The notes under the pieces: generated by a model
Told to the model about the DNA's origin: nothing
What the model saw: the letters and a program-made list of their open reading frames with translations, nothing else
The model's database searches: none
Shown here: piece after piece, positions 7,930-16,555 of the stretch
Layout of the letters: every line of letters starts with the position of its first letter
Numbering within the stretch: position 1 is the first letter of the stretch
Made by a program: the position numbers and the translations under genes
Source of the DNA: Ensifer aridi
GTDB taxonomy: Bacteria; Pseudomonadota; Alphaproteobacteria; Rhizobiales; Rhizobiaceae
Length of the DNA stretch: 64,000 nt
NCBI RefSeq assembly: GCF_002078505.1
Contig: NZ_LUAV01000022.1
Span: 281,202 to 345,201 of the forward strand
Direction of reading: 5' to 3'

Positions 7930-9666
7930 TCATGCCTTCGGTTCTTGGTCGGACGCGAAGAAGGTCTTGAAGAGCGCGGTTGACATCACCGTGTACTGGC
8001 TCGAACGATACTTCTCGAACGGGAACTTTTCCAAGCCTGCGAAGCGGTCACGCAGATTCTCAAAAGTCATCTCCACCCCAGCATCCAGAACCTGCCTCAT
8101 GGCTCCGATAAGGCCGTTGACGACCGTAGGTGTCAGGAGGCGATTTTGGATCGTCCGGGCGGTCGTCCATCGGTCAGCCGGCAGGCGAGATTTCGCGGCG
8201 GCGAAGAACAGTGCGACTTGGCTCGCACAGTAGTCGATGTAACGCTTGCGCGCCGCATCGTTCTCCAAGCTGACGAAGGTGTCCTTATCGGCATCTGTCC
8301 ATCGCGCGAAGAGCGGACCAGGCGCGCTAGGTCTGACAAGTGGGCGAAGCCCGTAGCTAACCACCGAGGTGGTGCGCAGACCGCCGGCGTCGAAGAAACT
8401 CTGCGAGAATTTGCCGGAGAGAACACCTTGGCCGTCGTTCAGCTTATCCAGAACATCTCTGGCGATGGAATCGGCGAGGAAGGGGCGAATGAGTTGGTTG
8501 ATCGCCTGTTTGAGTTCAGACTTGGCATTTGATTGCGTCGAGTTGATTTCTAGGAAAAGCCCAGCCTCGAATCGGGTCTTTTCCGGATCGCTGACGTTGT
8601 CCGGATAGATGATGCCGGTGACCAAGAGGTTCTGTTGCGATCGCAGGGCGCCGATGACGTTCTCGTTGGCTCCGCCTTCGTAGTAGGAAAAGACGCGATG
8701 CTGGCCGTCGATGATCCCGACCGAGTTGAATTCGCTAGGGATCGATATGACCGCTGGTTGTGTCGTGTGGATGGTCGTCGTGTTAATGGTGTTCTCGCTG
8801 GCATCGAGAATTTTCGTGCCTGACGGAAGAGTAACGATGATGTTGTTCACGAACACTCGCTTCTGATCGACAAGGTATTTTCGGATGGAGTCTAGCTTGG
8901 TCCGTAAGATCATCCGCTGATACAGACCGCTACGATCCCTCCATCCGTCCCTGCGAAGGACATAAGCCCGCGACAACAGCGCCGATGGTTGGATGTAGAA
9001 GGAAACGACCTTGTAGCCCTTCGGAAACTTGGAATGATGCTCGGGTAGGACCGAGCCGTTGAATGGGTCTCGCGGTGAGGCATTGGCATTGAGCGCCCTG
9101 TCGGCGAAAACCTTATATTCGACGCCCAGGAAGGCCAGCAGTTCGTGTTGGGCGGACCGGCGCACCGTCTTCGTCAGGAGCTTGAAGTAGCGGACGATGC
9201 TGTAGTCCATAAACAGAGCATGGTTTATCTGAGCCTTTAGCTCCGTCTGAACTGTATTTAAGGAGCAATAGAGCAGGATAACGCGAATTTGGTTGTCGCT
9301 GTACTTTGAGCCCAAGGCCCCCGCGATACCGAGCGGTGCGCCCCGTGCGAACCCGATGAACTGCGCATCATCCTTCCGGATGCGATCGTACATCAGGTAC
9401 TTCTTTTTGGCGTGTTCTGAAACGTCGTTCGCCGTTGTGTACTCGGCGAAGACGACGACGTTCTCCAAGATGAAGACGTCGTCAAAATCCGAAGTCACCC
9501 CATCGTAGGTGAACTCCTTATCAGACGCGCCTTCAACGCGCTGGAAGCCCACTGCGGAGAAGACTTCCCGGATACCGCGACGGTGCCGCCGCTGCAGGTT
9601 GCGCTTGCCGCGCTCCTCAGGGCTCAGCACCTTCTTCTTGGGTTTCGCAACCTTAGCCTTCGCCAT
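7930..9666 (-). CDS. DGQHR-domain protein with nuclease-like N-terminus
   Basis: A 578-residue protein. The motif GIIDGQHRVFSYYEG (residues 317-331) defines the DGQHR family, to which DndB of DNA phosphorothioation systems belongs. After a very basic leader (residues 1-32), the segment from about 30 to 95 runs REVFSAVGF, then acidic SDFDD (59-63), then strand VVVFAEYTT with Glu75, then HAKKKYLMYDRI. This layout resembles a PD-(D/E)XK nuclease core, with Thr where the Lys would be. The start codon lies inside the upstream methyltransferase gene (14-bp overlap), so the two are translationally coupled. It could be the restriction or regulatory half of a modification system. The nuclease assignment is inference. 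Confidence 0.75.
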   Translation of the reverse strand: MAKAKVAKPKKKVLSPEERGKRNLQRRHRRGIREVFSAVGFQRVEGASDKEFTYDGVTSDFDDVFILENVVVFAEYTTANDVSEHAKKKYLMYDRIRKDDAQFIGFARGAPLGIAGALGSKYSDNQIRVILLYCSLNTVQTELKAQINHALFMDYSIVRYFKLLTKTVRRSAQHELLAFLGVEYKVFADRALNANASPRDPFNGSVLPEHHSKFPKGYKVVSFYIQPSALLSRAYVLRRDGWRDRSGLYQRMILRTKLDSIRKYLVDQKRVFVNNIIVTLPSGTKILDASENTINTTTIHTTQPAVISIPSEFNSVGIIDGQHRVFSYYEGGANENVIGALRSQQNLLVTGIIYPDNVSDPEKTRFEAGLFLEINSTQSNAKSELKQAINQLIRPFLADSIARDVLDKLNDGQGVLSGKFSQSFFDAGGLRTTSVVSYGLRPLVRPSAPGPLFARWTDADKDTFVSLENDAARKRYIDYCASQVALFFAAAKSRLPADRWTTARTIQNRLLTPTVVNGLIGAMRQVLDAGVEMTFENLRDRFAGLEKFPFEKYRSSQYTVMSTALFKTFFASDQEPKA

Positions 9667-10690
9667 CTTCGCCTCCAGCCGAACCCGGTTCGGATTCGGT
9701 TTGGTCTTGCCGCCATTCGAGGGGAACCTGAGCCACCCGTTCCGTGGATCGCGGACGGCGAATAGGTTTGCCCAGCGGTCTAAGCGCTAGGTCGCCCTTG
9801 GCGTATTGGGCGATGCGCTCCTCCGCGATCGTGAGATAGGGTGAATACCGGTCGATGCCGACGGCGTGCCGACCGTGTTTCACTGCAGCGATCGCAGTGG
9901 CCCCAGTCCCTATAAAGGGATCCAGCACCGTCTCCCCCGCCTTGCTGAGCGCGAGCACGCAGCGTTCCGCGAGCTCCACTGGGAACTGACAGGGATGTTC
10001 AGTGTGCTCTGGATGATTCGCCTTGACGTTGGGGACATCCCAGACCGGATTGTTCTGAAAGTCCTCGGCAGCTGAGAATTCCCAGTAGTCTGATGGGTTC
10101 TTGCCCAAGGGATTGCCACTAGGCTTGCCGGCCTTCTTCCCCTTGGACGCGCTGTGGCGCTTGCCGGGGTACAGCTGGGGAATGCGGACGGGATCGAGGT
10201 TGAACGTGTAGGTGTTAGTTCTACTGAACCATAGAATGGTCTCGTAGCGACCGGAGAAGCGTTTGTCGGCGTTGTAGCCGAAGTTGTAGCGCCAGATGAT
10301 GCGATTACGCAGACGGAACCCCAAACTGCGGAAAATCTCAATAAAGGGCACATCGAGAGGGAACAGCTCTCCACCGGTTATGTAGGTGCCGACCTGCCAG
10401 CATACGGAAGCGTTCTCCGTCAGCGCGGGGAGCATGGTCTCGATGACCTGCCTCTGCCACGCCAAATATTCGTCGTAAGTCCGCTCATCCGTTCGTTCGT
10501 AGGGTTTGCCGATGTTATAGGGCGGTGACGAGATGACCAGGGCGCAGCTGGCCGGATCAAGGCGCTGAAGTCCTTCAAGGACATCTGCAGCCAAAAAACG
10601 CGCGTCGCCAATCTCCTCGGCGGAGGTGACAATGTCTTTTTTTGGGGGGCTCATTTCCTCGGGCGGGATTTGATCGGCTATACAGAGCAT
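9653..10690 (-). CDS. DNA methyltransferase (beta-class, N6-adenine or N4-cytosine)
   Basis: A 345-residue protein with motif IV SPPYNIGKPY near residues 55-64 and, toward the C-terminus, motif I LDPFIGTGATAIAA. Motif IV before motif I is the beta-class order. These enzymes transfer methyl from SAM to the exocyclic amine of adenine or cytosine. An internal ATG (10654) is directly preceded by GAGGAA, too close to be a good ribosome site, so the start stays uncertain between 10690 and 10654. The C-terminal 40 residues are low complexity. The downstream DGQHR gene overlaps it; no other specificity or helicase subunit is nearby. Confidence 0.9.
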   Translation of the reverse strand: MLCIADQIPPEEMSPPKKDIVTSAEEIGDARFLAADVLEGLQRLDPASCALVISSPPYNIGKPYERTDERTYDEYLAWQRQVIETMLPALTENASVCWQVGTYITGGELFPLDVPFIEIFRSLGFRLRNRIIWRYNFGYNADKRFSGRYETILWFSRTNTYTFNLDPVRIPQLYPGKRHSASKGKKAGKPSGNPLGKNPSDYWEFSAAEDFQNNPVWDVPNVKANHPEHTEHPCQFPVELAERCVLALSKAGETVLDPFIGTGATAIAAVKHGRHAVGIDRYSPYLTIAEERIAQYAKGDLALRPLGKPIRRPRSTERVAQVPLEWRQDQTESEPGSAGGEDGEG

Positions 10691-10898
10691 TCAACAGTCC
10701 GGAACTTTGCGCAACTTAACAGTGCTGAACCATTCACCTGCGGCACGTGGTGCGGCAGTCAAACGTCGCTCTCGCGACGAACAGTGGTCTATTATCCGGC
10801 AAATCACTTATGCGCTTCCCCCAAAGCCCATTACTCTACCATTGGTCGGTAACCCAGAAACGATTATCAAGCAAGCTGTTAAACCCTGAGATGCAAGC

Positions 10899-11321
10899 TT
10901 ATCCTTGGATAACCTGGAGCGTGGGGTTATGGACGCCCTGGACGAGGGTCGGTTGCCGCATGGCAACTATCTCTTGGTTCGCTTCGATAGCGGACCGTCC
11001 GCTCCCGGCCCCCCTTACGACGTTCGACGTGGTGTCCCCAAGCCTCCGAAATCCGTATTTCAGCGAAATCGCTGCTCTACAGGAGCACGAGTTCTTTTTG
11101 ACTGCATCCCGCCAAAGCCAAAGGTCGTCATGTGCCGACATCACTTCGGCAGTCTCCTCCACGTATCGCGTTGCAACCGCGACAAATGCCTCGTCTCCAA
11201 ATTTGGAGCGAAACGCCGCAATCTGATCAAGGTCAAAACTCAACGATAAAACTTCTCCGTCTTCGACAACGGCGAAGCCAAATTCGGGTCGGTCGGAATT
11301 GGCGGCGCGCATCAGTCTCAT
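10899..11321 (-). CDS. Hypothetical protein downstream of the phosphonopyruvate hydrolase
   Basis: A 140-residue frame starting nine bases after the stop of the phosphonopyruvate hydrolase gene, with AGGCGAG shortly before ATG 11321. The first about 80 residues (MRLMRAANSDRPEFGFAVVE, then acidic and hydrophobic blocks) look like real protein. The last 50 are less convincing and may be out-of-frame tail. No domain is recognised; a distant likeness to the N-terminus of fumarylacetoacetate-hydrolase-like proteins is too weak to rely on. If real, it is the last gene of the minus-strand phosphonoalanine operon. Confidence 0.45.
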   Translation of the reverse strand: MRLMRAANSDRPEFGFAVVEDGEVLSLSFDLDQIAAFRSKFGDEAFVAVATRYVEETAEVMSAHDDLWLWRDAVKKNSCSCRAAISLKYGFRRLGDTTSNVVRGAGSGRSAIEANQEIVAMRQPTLVQGVHNPTLQVIQG

Positions 11322-11329
11322 AAGCTCGC

Positions 11330-12202
11330 CTATCGCAGGAACCGATTTTCGTCGGCCTTGACCTGTTCCATCTTCTGAAGCCGGAAGATCTCTTCTAGCG
11401 GGACGATGTCCTTGTGCACGTTCTGCACGCCGCCATCGGCAATGATCCGCCGAAATGTATCCTGCATTGCTGTAGTTGCTGCGCGAATACTATAATTTCC
11501 GTAGATGGTCATCTTGATGTTGCCGAGCGCGCGGATGCGCGTAGCATCGAGTTCCGGATAGGCGTTGGGAACGATGACCAGCGGAACAGGTCCTTTCCAC
11601 GCCTGTGAGAAGCTCTCGATCTCGGCCGGGTCCTTCTTCTTCGAATGGATGAGAATCATGTCGGCGCCGGCCGCAGCATAGGCCATGCCGCGCCTGAGCG
11701 CCTCTTCTTCGCCAAGGGCTGCAATAAGCGCTTCCGTACGGGCAATGATAAGGAAATCCGGATCGCTGCGGGTGGAGACTGCCGCTTCGATCTTTCCCTG
11801 AAACTCTTCGATCCGCAGCAGTTCTTGGCGGCCGTCGGCGGCAAGGCTGGTGACTTTCGGGAAGGTCTTATCCTCGATCACGACGGCTGCGGTGCCTGCC
11901 TTCTCGTATTCACGGATAGCATGGATCACGTTCAAGGCGTTGCCATAGCCGGTGTCGATGTCGGCGACAATCGGCAGTGACGACTGACCGGCGATCGCTC
12001 GCAGCATGTCGAGATGTTGGGTCATGGTGATCAGGCTCATGTCGGCGAGACCATAGAGCGCCGAGAGTTCGAAGCCCGAGGCCCAGATCCCATCGAAGCC
12101 GGCCTCTTCGGCAAGAATTGCCGAGAGGGGGCTATGGGCAGCCATGATATGGACGAGGCCGCATTCGGCCATGCGCTTACGCAGTTGTTTTGCTTTGCTC
12201 AT
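11330..12202 (-). CDS. palA: Phosphonopyruvate hydrolase (PEP mutase/isocitrate lyase superfamily)
   Basis: A 290-residue protein of the PEP mutase fold. Asp81 and Asp83 in VADIDTGYGN and the loop EDKTFPKVTSL (110-120) are the Mg and catalytic elements. Residue 118 is Thr, not the Asn of true PEP mutase (EDKxFPKxNS). Thr at this position, plus the following DGRQEL and RIEEFQGKI blocks, match phosphonopyruvate hydrolase (PalA of Variovorax Pal2, also 290 residues). The reaction is phosphonopyruvate plus water to pyruvate plus phosphate. The gene overlaps the aminotransferase by 26 bp, and a LysR regulator precedes both, the same gene set as the pal locus. It acts in the cytoplasm as the C-P bond-cleaving step. 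Confidence 0.85.
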   Translation of the reverse strand: MSKAKQLRKRMAECGLVHIMAAHSPLSAILAEEAGFDGIWASGFELSALYGLADMSLITMTQHLDMLRAIAGQSSLPIVADIDTGYGNALNVIHAIREYEKAGTAAVVIEDKTFPKVTSLAADGRQELLRIEEFQGKIEAAVSTRSDPDFLIIARTEALIAALGEEEALRRGMAYAAAGADMILIHSKKKDPAEIESFSQAWKGPVPLVIVPNAYPELDATRIRALGNIKMTIYGNYSIRAATTAMQDTFRRIIADGGVQNVHKDIVPLEEIFRLQKMEQVKADENRFLR

Positions 12203-13415
12203 CGCTCATTTCACTTTCGGAAAGGGCTTCACAGGCGGCAAGGATGCGGCCGCAGGCGTGCTGCAGCTCTTCGACGGAGGCGGCGTAGGAGATGCGAATG
12301 TACGGCGAGGCCATGAAGCCACTGCCCGGGACGACGGCGACGCCAAACTGCTCCAGAAGGTAGAGCGCGAAATCCATGTCGGTCTCGATTCCCTTGCCCT
12401 GCGGCGTGATCTTGCCGAGCACGCCGGCGCAGTTGACGAAGACGTAGAAGGCGCCATCCGGCGTGCGGCATTTGAGCCCTTCTGCCTCGTTGATCTTCTC
12501 GACCACTAGATCGCGGCGCTTCTCAAAGTCGGAGACGAAATCGCCGATGTAGTCCTGATTGCCGCCGATCGCCTCGATCGCCGCATATTGCGAAATCGAG
12601 CTGGTATGGGACGAGGTCTGTCCCTGGATTGTGTTCATCGCCTTGATCAGGTCCTTCGGACCGGCGCCATAGCCGAGGCGCCAGCCGGTCATGGCGCTCG
12701 ATTTGGAAACGCCGTTCACGGTCAAGGTCCTGTCGAGGAGATCGGGAGCCGCCTCGGCCATGGTGGCGAAGCGTTTGCCATAGACGAGCTTCTCGTAGAT
12801 GTCGTCCGCAAGCACATGTACCTGGTCATGACGGCGCAGGACCGAGGCCAATGGGGCAAGCTCGGCCCCCGAATAGACGGCGCCGGTCGGGTTATTGGGC
12901 GAGTTCAGCATCAGCCACTTGGTGCGCGGCGTAATCGCCGCCTCGAGATCCTCCGGCTTCAGCTTGAAGCCGAAATGCTCATGGCACTCAACGAGGACCG
13001 GCTCGCCGCCGGCAAGCCGCACCATGTCTGGATAGGAGACCCAGCAAGGCGTCGGGATGATCACCTCGTCGCCGCGATCGAGGCTGGCAAACAATCCGTT
13101 GAAGACGACCTGTTTGGCACCGCAGCCGACGGTGATCTGGTCGCTGTCGTAGTCAAGATTGTTGTCGCGCTTGAGCTTGGCCCGGATCGCCTCGAGCAGC
13201 GGCTTCACGCCTGCAACCGGCGTGTAGCGCGTCCTGCCATTGCGAATGGCGGCGATGCCTGCGTTTTGGACTGCCTCAGGTGTATCGAAATCCGGCTCTC
13301 CCTGGCTGAGCGCAATGACATCGATGCCTTTTTCTTTTAGTGCGGCGGCGGCGGCCGTCATGGCCTTGGTCTGGGACGGACGGACGGCTTGTAGTCTCTT
13401 GGCGATGAGTGGCAA
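12177..13415 (-). CDS. palB: Class I/II aminotransferase, likely phosphonoalanine transaminase
   Basis: A 412-residue aspartate-aminotransferase-like enzyme: LNSPNNPTGAVY near 170-181, ADDIYEKLVYG with the PLP-binding Asp/Tyr, the PLP lysine Lys238 in NGVSKSSAMTGWRLG, and Arg in SPYIRISYA near the C-terminus. Generic annotation would be aspartate aminotransferase. Its stop lies inside the phosphonopyruvate hydrolase gene, so the likely job is to convert L-phosphonoalanine to phosphonopyruvate for that enzyme. Near ATG 13415 the upstream bases include GAGGAGAG, a good ribosome site. The gene lies about 125 bp from the end of the LysR gene on the same strand. Confidence 0.85.
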   Translation of the reverse strand: MPLIAKRLQAVRPSQTKAMTAAAAALKEKGIDVIALSQGEPDFDTPEAVQNAGIAAIRNGRTRYTPVAGVKPLLEAIRAKLKRDNNLDYDSDQITVGCGAKQVVFNGLFASLDRGDEVIIPTPCWVSYPDMVRLAGGEPVLVECHEHFGFKLKPEDLEAAITPRTKWLMLNSPNNPTGAVYSGAELAPLASVLRRHDQVHVLADDIYEKLVYGKRFATMAEAAPDLLDRTLTVNGVSKSSAMTGWRLGYGAGPKDLIKAMNTIQGQTSSHTSSISQYAAIEAIGGNQDYIGDFVSDFEKRRDLVVEKINEAEGLKCRTPDGAFYVFVNCAGVLGKITPQGKGIETDMDFALYLLEQFGVAVVPGSGFMASPYIRISYAASVEELQHACGRILAACEALSESEMSDEQSKTTA

Positions 13416-13539
13416 GTCAACTCTCCTCGAAGCACTGGATCTGAACCAGAACTACTCAGGGAGTACTGCACTGGCCAGTTCAGCCATCGCGTAAACCGAG
13501 CCGAATGATCGCATTTTCCGATAGGACGAACGCCGGGTG

Positions 13540-14451
13540 CTATTGGGCTGGCACTTCCACTTCGGTCATTTTCTTGCAAAGCCGGGTCAGCCAGCGGCAA
13601 AAGGCGCGCGCCACATCCGGATTGGAGCCGCGATCAATCGCATAGGCGCGGTACTGCATGCCGCTTGGCGCGCGTGAGCCGGGAAGCATCTCCAGCAGGC
13701 CCTGCCGGATCAGTTCCGCCACCACGATATGCGGCGTCACCAAAAGGCTGTTTCCTGTCGTGACGGCCGGCAAGGCGAGGTAATGGTGATCGTAGCGTGC
13801 GCCGGACGTAATATCGGAGGTTTTCAGGTCCATGCCGCGCAGCCAGGTCGGCAAAATGTCCGGCCGGGAGGTGACAGCGATGACGGGTGTATTCCGCAAG
13901 GCTTTGAGGCCGCGGCCGGCGACACAGTCCGGGGCGCCGACGCAGACAAGCTGCTCGTCATAGATGTCCCAGCGATCCGCCGGCTCCGTGATTGTGAGAT
14001 CACGAGTCAGAAGCACGTCGAAGCTGTCAGTGGAGGTCGGAGCGGAAAGCGTGCTGATGACGTCCACTGTCACGCCACCCATCTCTTTCGAGAATTCGCG
14101 CAGGTTCGGGATGAGAACAGTGTAGGCGAATGTGGCGAGCGACGTCCGCACCACGAGGCGGTTACCGTCCTTCCGGCCGTTGCGGCGCATCCGCTTCGCG
14201 GTGAACAGGATCGTATCGAGCGGCTCGGCAACAGCGTCGGCGAACAGGCGGCCGAAGTCCGTCAACTGGCTTTGCCGGCCGCGGCGCTCAATCAGTTTGG
14301 CACCAAGAAATTCTTCAAGCACCGCAATATGACGGCTGACGGAACTCTGGGTGATGCCGAGCGTCTTCGATGCTCGGGTGACGCTGCTGTCGCGGGCAAC
14401 CTGCACGAAGGCGCGAACGGCATTGAGGGAAAGATCCTGTTCCTCGCTCAC
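13540..14451 (-). CDS. palR: LysR-type regulator of the phosphonoalanine genes
   Basis: A 303-residue LysR-family protein with an N-terminal helix-turn-helix (AFVQVARDSSVTRASKTLG, then SQSSVSRHIAVLEEFLGAKL) and a substrate-binding domain. I chose GTG 14451 because GGAG lies six bases upstream; in-frame ATGs up to 14496 lack such a site. LysR regulators usually bind between divergent promoters. Here the dipeptidase-like gene runs the other way from 14699, and the 29-bp site at 14507-14535 lies in between. It presumably senses phosphonoalanine or a peptide containing it; the effector is inference from context. Confidence 0.82.
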   Translation of the reverse strand: MSEEQDLSLNAVRAFVQVARDSSVTRASKTLGITQSSVSRHIAVLEEFLGAKLIERRGRQSQLTDFGRLFADAVAEPLDTILFTAKRMRRNGRKDGNRLVVRTSLATFAYTVLIPNLREFSKEMGGVTVDVISTLSAPTSTDSFDVLLTRDLTITEPADRWDIYDEQLVCVGAPDCVAGRGLKALRNTPVIAVTSRPDILPTWLRGMDLKTSDITSGARYDHHYLALPAVTTGNSLLVTPHIVVAELIRQGLLEMLPGSRAPSGMQYRAYAIDRGSNPDVARAFCRWLTRLCKKMTEVEVPAQ

Positions 14452-14506
14452 ATAAATCTCCATGGGCATTGGATTGAACCATCCAGAGGCGTGCACTTGC
14501 TATCGC

Positions 14507-14535
14507 ATTATTCGATGTCTGTCACGTGGCGGTCA
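14507..14535 (+). promoter_or_regulatory. Shared operator, copy 1
   Basis: The site reads ATTATTCGATG-N3-GTCAC-N6-GTCA. The same pattern with identical spacing occurs at 16363-16391 (about 22 of 29 bases equal). Copy 1 ends 163 bp before the ATG of the dipeptidase-like gene; copy 2 ends 164 bp before the ATG of the ABC binding-protein gene. The match and the equal distance point to one regulator, most simply the adjacent LysR protein. Confidence 0.6.
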
Positions 14536-14698
14536 CAGAACAGCTCGATGGTCGCACTGGATTTATCCACGAGGCGATGACTCTTGCCGCTGCCAGTTAG
14601 AAGAGCAAGGGACGGTTACGATCATCGCATTGAGAAACAGATTGTCGACCTGGCGCAGCGGTCTTGCTGCGCGATGTGCGCGAAAGGACAAAGTTTAG

Positions 14699-15736
14699 AT
14701 GCATAACGCTCTCACTTCGAACCGGCCACAATCCAGCGTGCGTCACGACGAAGCCAACGCCTTGACCAAAGCCTGCTTCGTGTTCGATTGCCTCTCGAAC
14801 GAGTACGTTCTTGACGAATCCTATGCTCAAGCCTGCCTCGAGGCAGGTGTAAATGCCACGAACGTCACCTTTGCGGCCGAGCTCGATTGGGATGGCACGC
14901 TGAAGCTCTGGGAGAAGTATCTTGAGAAGATTGATAAAAGCCCGCTGCTTCACCTCGCCCTCAACAGCGCCGATGTCGAGCGCGCACAGACTGAGGGGAA
15001 ACTGGCTGTCATCCCCGGTACCCAAGGCGCCTCGATGATCGACGATCAGCTCTGGCGGTTGTCTCTTTTGTTCCGGCTTGGACTGCGGTTCATTGGTCTG
15101 ACCTATTCTCAGTCGAACAGGCTCGCAGCCGGTTGCGGTGAGTTCAACGATGCAGGTTTGAGCTTTCTCGGGAAGGAGTTCGTCGCCGCCGTCAACGATC
15201 TGCCAATGTTTCTCGATCTCTCCCATACCGGCCACGAATCCCGACGGCAGGCCATAGAACTCGCTAAAAACCCGACATTCACGCATGCCAATGCCTACAG
15301 CGTTACCGCCAACGATCGCAACGTCAAGGACGCGGAACTGCGGGCGGTCGTCGAAAAGGGCGGCATGGTGGGGCTCTGCTGCCTGCCGAGCACGGTCCGC
15401 AAGAGTCAGGCGACCGTCACAGATCTCATCGACCATGCCGATTATCTCGTCTCGACATTTGGCGTGGAAATCTGTGGTCTCGGTCTCGATTACAGCGATG
15501 GCTATATCGATTCGAGAGTTCAGCCGCCGGAGTCCATTCGCTGGCGGACGCTGAGGCCCGATGTGTTCGGTACAAACCACGACTTCTTCAACCTCAAATA
15601 CCCGCAAGGGGTGGAGACCATCAAGGGGCTGCCGAACATCACCGCCACACTTCTGGATCGCGGTTATTCGACCGACCAGATTTCGGCAATCCTCGGAGGC
15701 AACTGGATGCGCACCATTCGCAACGTGCTAGGGTGA
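14699..15736 (+). CDS. Membrane-dipeptidase (M19) family protein with altered metal site
   Basis: A 345-residue protein of the renal dipeptidase family: FLDLSHTGH (His176), TFTHANAYSVTANDRN (His196, Arg207), GLGLDYSDG and a C-terminal ILGGNWMR. Classical M19 enzymes bind two zincs through an N-terminal HxD, a Glu in an EG motif, and two His. Here the N-terminal position reads FDCLSNEYV without the His, and the EG position reads TQGAS with Gln109. It may bind one metal or use another substrate. ATG 14699 follows the LysR gene divergently. Its context with a peptide ABC importer suggests cleavage of small peptides, perhaps phosphonopeptides. Confidence 0.8.
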   Translation: MHNALTSNRPQSSVRHDEANALTKACFVFDCLSNEYVLDESYAQACLEAGVNATNVTFAAELDWDGTLKLWEKYLEKIDKSPLLHLALNSADVERAQTEGKLAVIPGTQGASMIDDQLWRLSLLFRLGLRFIGLTYSQSNRLAAGCGEFNDAGLSFLGKEFVAAVNDLPMFLDLSHTGHESRRQAIELAKNPTFTHANAYSVTANDRNVKDAELRAVVEKGGMVGLCCLPSTVRKSQATVTDLIDHADYLVSTFGVEICGLGLDYSDGYIDSRVQPPESIRWRTLRPDVFGTNHDFFNLKYPQGVETIKGLPNITATLLDRGYSTDQISAILGGNWMRTIRNVLG

Positions 15737-15843
15737 TTACCTATACCAGATGACGTGCCACTCCCAGCGGAGCAGTGCACAGATCTGCTTCGGCCCGCCA
15801 ATGCGACGCAAGTCATCGCACCATCGGCCGAAACGGAATTGAA

Positions 15844-15868
15844 GGGCACCGTTTCGCAAACGGCGCCC
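15844..15868. terminator. Strong hairpin after the dipeptidase-like gene
   Basis: GGGCaCCGTTT, a three-base loop, then AAACGGcGCCC form an 11-position stem with one A/C mismatch, 107 bp after the stop codon. No T-run follows, so it is a weak intrinsic terminator or a transcript-stabilising hairpin. Confidence 0.35.
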
Positions 15869-16362
15869 TGACAATTGGCTTCTACGCGACCGATAAGGTC
15901 AAGCTAGCGAGAAAAGCTGAGCCGGCCGAACCCGGCACCCTTCGACTTTGAACCTGTTTACGCCGGTTATCATCTGCGCGAAAATCAAGCGGGCAAATTA
16001 CTCGCGACTGCCGAGACTATTTAGAAGGCAGGTTCGCCTTTCCCTCCCTTTGCAATGTCCAGGAGCGCGCGGGAGCGCATAGGCTCCGTTTAGATCATCG
16101 GTCGTCGTATGCTCGATCGGAAACGTGACGCATGGTGCGCCAGAGATCATGCTTGACAAAGTTCCAGAGCGCGTTGCCGCCTAATTGGCCTTTCGATCAG
16201 TACAACTCCCATTCGAACGACCGGTACGGCGGATCCAGAGGGGAGTGCCTGCCGAGGGCCATTCTGCCGCTCGATCATGAGAATTCCGGGTCCACGCTCG
16301 CACCGGCCATGGCTCCTCCCTATCCAAAGTAACCCATCGCAGAACTGATGATGTGAAATCGA
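15869..16362. other. Non-coding upstream region of the ABC transporter operon
   Basis: About 500 bases with no convincing frame. The only structured element I find is the operator copy that follows at 16363. It is probably the regulatory region for the transporter genes. Confidence 0.45.
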
Positions 16363-16391
16363 ATTATTCGATGATCGTCACCCGACTGTCA
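16363..16391 (+). promoter_or_regulatory. Shared operator, copy 2
   Basis: Second copy of the ATTATTCGATG-N3-GTCAC-N6-GTCA pattern, 164 bp before ATG 16556. A common GCTCGAT follows each copy six to eight bases further on. It is expected to place the ABC transporter operon under the same control as the dipeptidase-like gene. Confidence 0.6.
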
Positions 16392-16555
16392 TGTCCGCTC
16401 GATAATCCACCCCCGAACGAATAGCCTTAGCGGCGCGACAAAGTGGGACCGGAGTGCTGTCCCGTTCTGATCGCCTTGCTCGAATTCGGTACGCCTTGGC
16501 TAGGTTGAGGCATCCTCATTTCTAACAACCGCAAACATTGGGGCAGGAACTGACC

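Noticed and set aside
11330..12202. Calling this gene PEP mutase
   Set aside because: Thr at position 118 and the DGRQEL/RIEEFQGKI blocks fit phosphonopyruvate hydrolase, and the gene order matches pal loci. The mutase signature with Asn is in the gene at 32938.
12588..13340. 250-codon plus-strand frame
   Set aside because: Antisense to the well-supported aminotransferase; no domain and no ribosome site.
13729..14580. 283-codon plus-strand frame
   Set aside because: Antisense to the LysR regulator; a codon-periodicity shadow.
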